Shown here: positions 1-5,509 of the stretch, piece after piece
How positions within the stretch are numbered: the first letter of the stretch is position 1
How the letters are laid out: each line of letters begins with the position of its first letter
From: an uncultured Candidatus Melainabacteria bacterium
GTDB taxonomy: Bacteria > Cyanobacteriota > Vampirovibrionia > Gastranaerophilales > Gastranaerophilaceae
Length of the DNA stretch: 10,941 nt
NCBI GenBank assembly: GCA_934692665.1
Contig: CAKUUG010000049.1
Span: forward strand, 1-10,941
Direction: 5' to 3'
Notes under the pieces: model-generated
Seen by the model: only the letters and a program-made list of their open reading frames with translations
Told to the model about the DNA's origin: nothing
The model's database searches: none
Made by a program: the position numbers and the translations under genes

Positions 1-1169
1 ATTATACAGAAAGAATTAAGAACACCCCATCTTCATTTATTAGAGAAATTTTAAAAGTTACACAAAAACCTGAAGTTATATCTTTTGCGGGTGGATTGCC
101 AAATCCTATTTCTTTTCCGCAAGAAAAACTAAAAATCTCAATGAATCGAATAGCTGATGAATTTGGTGCAAAAATATACCAATATTCAACAACAATGGGT
201 TTAGATTCATTGCGTCAATACATTGTCGACAGATACAAAAAAATCTGGAAAATGGACATTACAATAGATAATGTTATCATTACAACAGGTTCTCAACAAG
301 CACTGGATTTAATCGGAAAAGTTTTTGTTAACGAAAACGACACTGTCATGGTTGAAAAACCGTCGTATTTGGGACTTTTGCAGTCTTTTTGTATGTATAG
401 AGCAAAATTTATTCAAACAAAACTAAACGATGATGGTCTTGATATTGAAGAATTAAAAAAGACATTATCGACATACAAACCGAAAGTTGCATATTTAATT
501 CCTAATTTTCAAAACCCAACAGGCTTAACATATACAAAAGAAAATAGAGAAAAAGTTTTTGATTGCATCAAAGACGAAGATGTGATTCTAATCCAAGATG
601 ACCCTTATGGAGAATTGCGTTTTACGGATGAAGAAAGAATTCCTTATATTGGATTAAATCAATCTAAAAAGAATATTTATTTAGGAAGTTTTTCTAAAAT
701 TGTAACGCCCGGCATGAGATTGGGTTATATTATTGCAGATAAAGAAATAATAAAAATGTTAGAAACTGCAAAACAAGCGTCAGACTTGCATTCTAATATT
801 TTTGGTCAGTACTTAATTTCTGATTATTTGTATCACAATGATTTGGATAAACACATTGAAAAAATAAAAAAATTATACAAAACTCAAGCAAGTGCAATGG
901 TTTGTGCTATGGAAAAATACTTCCCATCTGATGTTAAATTTACAAAACCAAAAGGAGGAATGTTCACTTGGGTAACATTGCCTGAAGGCAAATCTTCTTG
1001 CGAATTGTTTGACAAAGCGATTGCAAAAAATGTAGCTTTTGTTCCGGGAGATCCTTTCTATATTGGTTTAAAAAATGTAAACACATTAAGACTAAATTAC
1101 ACAAATGCAGACACGGCAACAATAGAAGAAGGCATAAAAAGATTAGCACAGGCTTTAAAAGAAATCTAA
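1..1169 (+). CDS. PLP-dependent aminotransferase (class I/II, MocR/LysN-like), 5' end cut by window edge
   Basis: Transfers an amino group between an amino acid and a 2-oxo acid using pyridoxal phosphate, presumably in the cytoplasm. The reading frame is open from base 3 and already encodes the conserved N-terminal block ending SFAGGLPNP, so the gene starts just upstream; the TTG at 96 is the Leu codon of that block and not a start. Visible: 388 residues, against roughly 390-400 usual for the family. Motifs in order are TTGSQQALDL, PNFQNPTG (bases 501-524), DDPYGE (cofactor-binding Asp, about 597-611), SFSK with the Schiff-base Lys at 696-698, and LRLNYT near the C-terminus (carboxylate-binding Arg). 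This arrangement matches 2-aminoadipate or aromatic/branched-chain aminotransferases related to the MocR catalytic domain; substrate is not decidable. No DNA-binding domain is visible. It lies 57 bases before the SDR gene on the same strand. Confidence 0.9.
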   Translation, partial: YTERIKNTPSSFIREILKVTQKPEVISFAGGLPNPISFPQEKLKISMNRIADEFGAKIYQYSTTMGLDSLRQYIVDRYKKIWKMDITIDNVIITTGSQQALDLIGKVFVNENDTVMVEKPSYLGLLQSFCMYRAKFIQTKLNDDGLDIEELKKTLSTYKPKVAYLIPNFQNPTGLTYTKENREKVFDCIKDEDVILIQDDPYGELRFTDEERIPYIGLNQSKKNIYLGSFSKIVTPGMRLGYIIADKEIIKMLETAKQASDLHSNIFGQYLISDYLYHNDLDKHIEKIKKLYKTQASAMVCAMEKYFPSDVKFTKPKGGMFTWVTLPEGKSSCELFDKAIAKNVAFVPGDPFYIGLKNVNTLRLNYTNADTATIEEGIKRLAQALKEI

Positions 1170-1214
1170 TAATCTTTTTAGTGTATTTTTTGTGCATAAT
1201 TTTCTTATTTAATT

Positions 1215-1220
1215 TAAAAT
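1215..1220 (+). promoter_or_regulatory. Possible -10 element for the SDR gene
   Basis: TAAAAT (5 of 6 matches to TATAAT) ends 6 bases before the ATG at 1227, and no Shine-Dalgarno sequence lies in between or just upstream. If used, the transcript would begin at or next to the start codon. No convincing -35 hexamer is seen at 17 bases. A second -10-like hexamer, CATAAT, lies at 1195-1200. Readthrough from the aminotransferase is equally possible because no strong terminator separates the genes. Confidence 0.3.
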
Positions 1221-1226
1221 AGACGT

Positions 1227-2027
1227 ATGAGTAAAAATATTCTAATTATCGGACTGAATTCCGAACTTGCTCAAGAAACAATCAAAGAACTCAAACTCAA
1301 GGATTACAAAATTTGGGCAACATCACGTCAAATCGGAATGATGGATGAAAAAATAAAAGAAATATACTTGGATGTTTGCAATGAAGAAAGTTTTTTTATA
1401 GCAAAAGAAAAATTAAGAGATATTTCTTTTGACACAATAATTAATTTTACAGGCATTGCAATAGCAGGTGCGGTAGAAGAATTAAGTGAAATAGAGTTAA
1501 AAAAACAGCTCGATGTAAATTTATTCGGCTTATTAAAGATAATTAAATATTTTTGCCCAAATTTAAAACCAAACGGAAAATTGGTAAATATCAGCTCTAT
1601 GGCGAGTTACGGGATTTTTCCTTTTCTTTCCCCATATTGCATATCAAAAGCAAGTGCAGATATTTTGTTGAATACTTATGCAATAGAAAGCAAAAAGAAA
1701 GTTGTATCGATACGCCCAGGAGCGGTTGCAACAAAATTCTGGGACAAAAGCATAGAATTAAACAAGAAAGTATTTGAAAACGAAAAAACAAAATTCAAAA
1801 ACGAAAGCGATTTTTTAGTAAAAAATGCACAAAAAAATTCCCTTCATGCAAAAAATTCCATAAATGTAGCTAAAAAAATTGCAAAAATTGTTGATTTAGA
1901 AAATCCAAAAACTGTTTATAATATAGGTTTAGATTCTAAAATTACAAAACTATCAAGGTTCTTTTCGCAAAACGCAGTAAATTCAATCGTTAAGCTCATA
2001 TTGAAATCAAGGATAAAAAATATCTGA
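1227..2027 (+). CDS. Short-chain dehydrogenase/reductase (SDR)
   Basis: A 266-residue NAD(P)-dependent oxidoreductase of the classical SDR type, expected to interconvert a carbonyl and an alcohol in the cytoplasm. Visible: Rossmann strand and cofactor loop at 4-16 (ILIIGLNSELAQ, an atypical form of TGxxxGxG), NFTG at 73-76 (equivalent to NNAG), DVNLFG at 96-101, catalytic Ser124 in NISS, catalytic Tyr137 and Lys141 in YCISK, and RPGAVATKF at 163-171. The active-site set is complete, so it should be an active enzyme. The C-terminal 30 residues are basic and amphipathic, as in SDRs that act on lipid or membrane-linked substrates; that is only suggestive. The ATG at 1227 has no Shine-Dalgarno site. 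The TGA stop shares one base with the ATG of the radical SAM gene, which implies translational coupling and a common pathway. Substrate unknown. Confidence 0.9.
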   Translation: MSKNILIIGLNSELAQETIKELKLKDYKIWATSRQIGMMDEKIKEIYLDVCNEESFFIAKEKLRDISFDTIINFTGIAIAGAVEELSEIELKKQLDVNLFGLLKIIKYFCPNLKPNGKLVNISSMASYGIFPFLSPYCISKASADILLNTYAIESKKKVVSIRPGAVATKFWDKSIELNKKVFENEKTKFKNESDFLVKNAQKNSLHAKNSINVAKKIAKIVDLENPKTVYNIGLDSKITKLSRFFSQNAVNSIVKLILKSRIKNI

Positions 2028-3442
2028 TGACAAAAAACACTCAAAAAATATTCTTTATTTATCCTCCTTCTCCAATTATGAACAGAGAAGACCGTTGTCA
2101 GCAGCCAACCGATGAGCTTATTGTAATTCCACCATTACCACCTGTTGATATGATGAGTTTGTCTGCAATTGCAAAAAAATACGGTTATGAAACAAAATTC
2201 AAAGACTACAGCTTAAAAAACGAAACCGTATTTGATTTCGTTAGAGATTTAAGAGCATACAAACCGGATTTTTTGGTTATTAATGTTGCTTCAACTACTC
2301 TAGAAAAAGATTTGTCTTCTTTAATTCAAGCAAGAGATTTACTTGATGAGACCATAGTTATTGCAAAAGGTGCAATATTTAATTTTAATTCATATTCAAT
2401 TATGCAGCAATATCCCGAAATCGATATAGCACTAAGAGGAGATATTGAGCCTACATTCGAAGAAATAATTCAATACAAAAATCTAAAAGACATAAAAGGT
2501 TTAACCTATCAAGTAGAAAACAAGATAATATCGACACCGGACAGAGAAAAACAAAAAAATTTGGATTTTTTGCCAAAATTGGATAGAGATTTAATAGACA
2601 ATAATTTTTATATTCGTCCTGACACCAGAAAACCACAAACTATAATCAAAGTGTCAAAAGGATGTCCAAATCACTGTTTGTTTTGTCTTGCTACTCCACT
2701 AAACGGCAAAATCGTAAGATACAAATCCCAAGAACTTATAATTGACGAGATAAAAGAGTGCGTCGAAAAATACAACATAAGAGATTTTATATTTTGGTCT
2801 GATATTTTCAATTTAGACAATTCTTGGGTGCAAAAATTGTGCAGACTTATTATTGATAATGATTTAAACATCAATTTTTCAGCAAATACAAGAATTGATA
2901 CTATTGATTTTGAAACTTTATGCTTGATGAAAAAGGCAGGCTGTAGTCTTGTTTCTGTCGGAATTGAATCAGGAAGTCAAGAAATTCTCGATAAAATCGG
3001 CAAAAAAATTACAATAAGTCAAATCAAAAAAGCGATACAAACAATAAACAAAGCAAAAATTCAAATATACGCATACTATGTAATCGGGCTGCCTTGGGAA
3101 ACTAAAAAAACAATAAAAGAAACAGAAAACTTGTCCCACGAACTAAATACACAATATGCAAGCTTCTATACAGCAACAGCTCTGTATGGCACTCGTTTTT
3201 ACGATTATGTTCAAAAAAACAGACTAGGTGAAATAAGCTACGAAAAACCATACATCTTGCCCAGCGTAAGAAGTTATGAACTTACTTCTCAAGAAATATA
3301 CGAATACAATAAAAAACTAAACAAAAATTACTACCTTAGACCAAAATATATGCTAAAAATGATTAAAGAAATCAATTCAATTACAAAATTCAAAGTATAT
3401 TATGATGCATTTTTAAAATTAGTAAATTTGAAGAACGATTAG
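2027..3442 (+). CDS. B12-binding-domain radical SAM protein, function unknown
   Basis: A 471-residue enzyme of the class B cobalamin-dependent radical SAM type. Residues about 5-170 look like a B12-binding Rossmann domain (IFFIYPPSP at the start, MMSLSAIAKKYGYE, PDFLVINVAST, a GD/EPTFEEI turn near 138-147); as in many of this class, no DxHxxG motif is present. The radical SAM core follows: cluster ligands Cys213, Cys217 and Cys220 (CPNHCLFC), VGIESGS at 311-317 for SAM binding, and GLPWET at 354-359. Families with this layout carry out methylations, ring rearrangements or lipid modifications (HpnP, HpnJ and BchE are examples); which applies here cannot be told. The start overlaps the SDR stop (TGATG); a weak AAGGA lies 13 bases upstream, so translation probably depends on coupling. 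The 3' end overlaps the convergent transporter gene by 24 bases. Confidence 0.9.
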   Translation: MTKNTQKIFFIYPPSPIMNREDRCQQPTDELIVIPPLPPVDMMSLSAIAKKYGYETKFKDYSLKNETVFDFVRDLRAYKPDFLVINVASTTLEKDLSSLIQARDLLDETIVIAKGAIFNFNSYSIMQQYPEIDIALRGDIEPTFEEIIQYKNLKDIKGLTYQVENKIISTPDREKQKNLDFLPKLDRDLIDNNFYIRPDTRKPQTIIKVSKGCPNHCLFCLATPLNGKIVRYKSQELIIDEIKECVEKYNIRDFIFWSDIFNLDNSWVQKLCRLIIDNDLNINFSANTRIDTIDFETLCLMKKAGCSLVSVGIESGSQEILDKIGKKITISQIKKAIQTINKAKIQIYAYYVIGLPWETKKTIKETENLSHELNTQYASFYTATALYGTRFYDYVQKNRLGEISYEKPYILPSVRSYELTSQEIYEYNKKLNKNYYLRPKYMLKMIKEINSITKFKVYYDAFLKLVNLKND

Positions 3443-4264
3443 AGCACACCCCATAATTAACAATCCCAATACAACTCCACTTATTGAATAGTGGCCAGTA
3501 TCATAGTCTTTTGACAATGGCAAAAGTGTGTCTATTGAAATATATGTCATAATCCCTGCAACAAGAGCAAACAAAGTACCAATGCACAAGTTTGGAAACA
3601 GAGATTTAATTATAACAAAACCAACTACCCCTCCGATTGGTTCTGCCATACCTGATAAAAATGAATAGTAAAAAGCTTTTCTTTTCGAGTGCGTTGCCTG
3701 ATATACAGGAATAGAAATCGCCATTCCTTCAGGAATATTGTGAATTGCTATTGCAAAAACAATACCTACACCAAGCATCAGATTTTCTGCAGTCATAAAA
3801 AATGTAGCCAGACCCTCCGGAAAATTGTGTATCGCAACAACAAGAGTAGTTAAAATACCGGCTTTTTTTATTTTGCCTAAAGGAATTGCTGCATTTTCAT
3901 TTTCTACACAGTCTGTAGAATCGATATTTTTTTCATTCGCACCAATTTGTTTTGTAAACATTTGAGTTTGAATATGGTCAGGAATAAAATAATCAATCAT
4001 TGCTGCAATCAATATCCCAACCCCAAAAAATATAATCGAAAGCCAAATATATTCAGAACCCATTTGATTTTTTATCAATTCAGTAGATTCAGGATATAAA
4101 TCAACCAAAGAAATAAAAAGCATAACTCCGGCTGACAAGCCCAAGCCAAAAGATAAAAATTTTAGGGAGTTTTCTTTTATAAAAAATGTAACAAATCCAC
4201 CAAGCACAGTAGACAAACCTGCAATAGTAGATAGTAATAATGCCATTAAATGTGTTTTATCCAT
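3419..4264 (-). CDS. zupT: ZIP family metal transporter, ZupT-like
   Basis: A 281-residue inner-membrane transporter expected to import divalent metals such as zinc, iron or manganese. About eight hydrophobic segments are visible (roughly 6-28, 35-55, 73-93, 136-158, 162-186, 198-220, 226-247, 260-280). The metal-binding signatures are intact: HNFPEG at 146-151 in TM4 and HNIPEG at 175-180 in TM5, followed by SGMAEPIGG at 204-212. These match bacterial ZupT closely. The TM3-TM4 loop (about 94-134) is polar and variable, with only one His, unlike His-rich eukaryotic loops; it explains the length over the roughly 257 residues of E. coli ZupT. The gene stands alone between the flagellin terminator and the convergent radical SAM gene. 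The ATG lacks a Shine-Dalgarno site and sits 7 bases after TATAAT. No Zur- or Fur-like operator was recognised. Confidence 0.93.
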   Translation of the reverse strand: MDKTHLMALLLSTIAGLSTVLGGFVTFFIKENSLKFLSFGLGLSAGVMLFISLVDLYPESTELIKNQMGSEYIWLSIIFFGVGILIAAMIDYFIPDHIQTQMFTKQIGANEKNIDSTDCVENENAAIPLGKIKKAGILTTLVVAIHNFPEGLATFFMTAENLMLGVGIVFAIAIHNIPEGMAISIPVYQATHSKRKAFYYSFLSGMAEPIGGVVGFVIIKSLFPNLCIGTLFALVAGIMTYISIDTLLPLSKDYDTGHYSISGVVLGLLIMGCALIVLQIY

Positions 4265-4271
4265 AGTTTTA

Positions 4272-4277
4272 ATTATA
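4272..4277 (-). promoter_or_regulatory. -10 element of the transporter gene
   Basis: Reads TATAAT on the minus strand, a perfect -10, with 7 bases between it and the ATG at 4264. Expected transcription start falls on or beside the start codon, and no ribosome-binding site is present, so a leaderless mRNA is likely. A weak -35-like TTGCAT is at 4293-4298 with a short 15-base spacer. The promoter lies immediately after the flagellin terminator. Confidence 0.5.
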
Positions 4278-4302
4278 GCATTTAAAAAAAATATGCAATA
4301 TG

Positions 4303-4337
4303 AAAATAAAAAAAAGGGGTTAAAACTTGTTTAACCC
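4303..4337 (-). terminator. Rho-independent terminator of the flagellin gene
   Basis: On the minus strand GGGTTAAA (4337-4330) pairs perfectly with TTTAACCC (4324-4317) around a 5-base loop, followed after one C by a run of eight T (4315-4308) and further T-rich sequence. It starts 41 bases after the flagellin stop codon. No T-run follows on the plus strand, so it acts in one direction. Confidence 0.92.
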
Positions 4338-4378
4338 ACTTGTATTGCCATCACCAGTTAGATTCTTGTATACTAAAA

Positions 4379-5293
4379 CTAATTATTGTTTAACGTCAGT
4401 GCAACTGAAGGAGCTGCGTTCGCTTGTGCTAAAAGCGATATTGATATTTGTTGAAGAATTTGGTTTTGGGTATAGTTTGATGCTTCAGACGCAATATCAG
4501 CATCAGTAATCAACGATTTAGAACTTGATAGGTTTTCAAATTGTGTCGTAAGCGTTGACAGTGCTGAATCTAGTCGGTTGCCTGCAGAACCTATTTTTGA
4601 CTTTCTTGCTGACAAATCATCTACCGCCAAATCCAACGCTCTGATTGCAAGATCGTAGTTGTCATCGTCTTGTTGTTTTGTTGCAGTTTTTCCAGAGCCT
4701 GTTTGTACTACCGTTGGAGCATTCTTCTTTAGGTTTTTCAGTGTAAAGTTTTGCAAACCTGACAAAGATGAAAACTCAACTGACTTGAATATATCTCCAC
4801 TTGCTTTAATTGTATTATCTACGCCTGCGTTAGAACCAACTTGGAATTTAACTCCATTTGTACTTAAATCTTGGTCTGAAAACAAGTTTAGCGAAGAAAA
4901 TTTAGAAGATGAATGAACACGGTTGATTTCAGAAATACGTTGTTGAACTTCATCATCCATTGCAGATATTTCGTCTTCAGAATAGGTGCCATCTCTTGCT
5001 TGTAATGTTAAGTCACGAATTCTTGATATATTTTCTGAAATTACATCAACGTTACCTTCTATTGTTGAAAGCATTGCGTTTGCATTTTGAACGTTCTTTT
5101 GAGCAATTTCATTTCCGTTTAATTGTACGCCCATCTTTGCCGCAATTACTGCACCTGCTGCGTCATCTTTTGCTGAATTAATTTTCAAGCCTGTAGACAT
5201 GCGTTGCATTGATTTTGACAAATTGCTTGTAGCGTTTGTTAAAATACCTTGAATCTTAATGGAATTAACATTCGTGTTGATAATTACGCCCAT
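4379..5293 (-). CDS. fliC: Flagellin (filament protein)
   Basis: The exported structural subunit of the flagellar filament, 304 residues. The N-terminal D0/D1 region is typical: INTNVNSI at 5-12, RMSTGLKINSAKDDAAG at 31-47, and the D1 helix with SRIRDLTLQ at 90-98 and DDEVQQRISEINRV at 113-126. The C-terminal D1/D0 region is also complete: SARKSKIGSAGNRL at 228-241, DADIASEASNYTQNQILQQ at 264-282 and LLAQANAAPS at 288-297. Between them lies only a short central part, ending in a Gly/Thr/Asp-rich linker near 192-212, so the surface domains D2/D3 are essentially missing, as in many small flagellins. There is no N-terminal signal peptide, as expected for type III export. The gene is monocistronic, with a strong Shine-Dalgarno site, a structured leader and its own terminator. 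No other flagellar gene or chaperone is adjacent, and no clear sigma-28 promoter was recognised. Confidence 0.97.
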   Translation of the reverse strand: MGVIINTNVNSIKIQGILTNATSNLSKSMQRMSTGLKINSAKDDAAGAVIAAKMGVQLNGNEIAQKNVQNANAMLSTIEGNVDVISENISRIRDLTLQARDGTYSEDEISAMDDEVQQRISEINRVHSSSKFSSLNLFSDQDLSTNGVKFQVGSNAGVDNTIKASGDIFKSVEFSSLSGLQNFTLKNLKKNAPTVVQTGSGKTATKQQDDDNYDLAIRALDLAVDDLSARKSKIGSAGNRLDSALSTLTTQFENLSSSKSLITDADIASEASNYTQNQILQQISISLLAQANAAPSVALTLNNN

Positions 5294-5300
5294 ATTATAA

Positions 5301-5309
5301 TACTCCTTT
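5301..5309 (-). promoter_or_regulatory. Flagellin ribosome-binding site
   Basis: AAAGGAGTA on the minus strand, with about 9 bases between the AGGAG core and the ATG at 5293. It is the strongest ribosome-binding site among the genes here, as expected for an abundant protein, and it fixes the start codon. Confidence 0.85.
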
Positions 5310-5319
5310 ATTGTTTATT

Positions 5320-5365
5320 GATTGCATTAACTAAACGATGAACTTTTAGTATTTCCCTTGCAATC
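5320..5365 (-). promoter_or_regulatory. Nested inverted repeat in the flagellin leader (candidate RNA structure)
   Basis: On the minus strand GATTGCA (5365-5359) pairs with TGCAATC (5326-5320), and inside it ACTAAA (5350-5345) pairs with TTTAGT (5335-5330). The two stems are separated by an asymmetric internal loop, AGGGAAAT opposite TAA, and closed by a 9-base apical loop. The structure ends 10 bases before the Shine-Dalgarno site. It could be a regulatory leader or mRNA-stabilising hairpin, or an operator read as DNA. Both stems are perfect but AT-rich. Confidence 0.45.
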
Positions 5366-5421
5366 TTCATCCTTAACATATTTACTTTAACTTTTTTTAA
5401 AAGGAGTTTGAACTAATTTTT

Positions 5422-5427
5422 AGTATA
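5422..5427 (-). promoter_or_regulatory. Weak candidate -10 for flagellin
   Basis: TATACT on the minus strand (5 of 6 matches to TATAAT), inside the 216-base gap between gyrA and the flagellin gene and just downstream of the gyrA terminator. No good -35 hexamer accompanies it, and neither a sigma-28 nor a sigma-54 consensus is convincing. If used, the leader would be about 120 bases long and include the nested hairpin. Confidence 0.2.
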
Positions 5428-5449
5428 AATTACACTATACCAAAGTTAT

Positions 5450-5482
5450 AAAAAGAGGTTTGCAATTTCTCGCAAACCTCTT
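5450..5482 (-). terminator. Rho-independent terminator of gyrA
   Basis: On the minus strand AAGAGGTTTGC (5482-5472) pairs perfectly over 11 bp with GCAAACCTCTT (5463-5453) around an 8-base loop, followed by TTT (the run reaches five T including the stem end, 5454-5450). It begins 27 bases after the gyrA stop codon and separates gyrA from the flagellin transcription unit. Confidence 0.92.
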
Positions 5483-5509
5483 AATTATATCGATATTATT
5501 GAATTTTAG

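Noticed and set aside
96..98. TTG as start of a 357-residue aminotransferase
   Set aside because: The frame is open to the window edge and encodes the conserved family N-terminus, in which this codon is the Leu of AGGLPNP. The gene simply begins outside the window.
1157..1178. Possible terminator after the aminotransferase (AAAAGA/TCTTTT with T-run)
   Set aside because: Six-bp stem with a single G-C pair, 10-base loop and overlap with the stop codon; too weak to call.
4659..5181. Open frames on the plus strand opposite flagellin, and similar ones opposite gyrA and aspS
   Set aside because: Shadows of strongly conserved genes on the other strand; no ribosome-binding sites and low-complexity hydrophobic or Ser-rich translations.
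5388..5407. SD-like AAAAGGAG and imperfect palindrome AACTTTT.../...GGAGTT on the plus strand
   Set aside because: No start codon or open frame follows at the right distance, and the palindrome needs wobble pairs and leaves no loop.
5422..5440. Partial dyad around TAGTATAAAT...ACTATAC, resembling the loop of the right-edge hairpin
   Set aside because: Arms are 4-5 bp and the similarity is a short AT-rich string. Not enough for an operator or repeat family.
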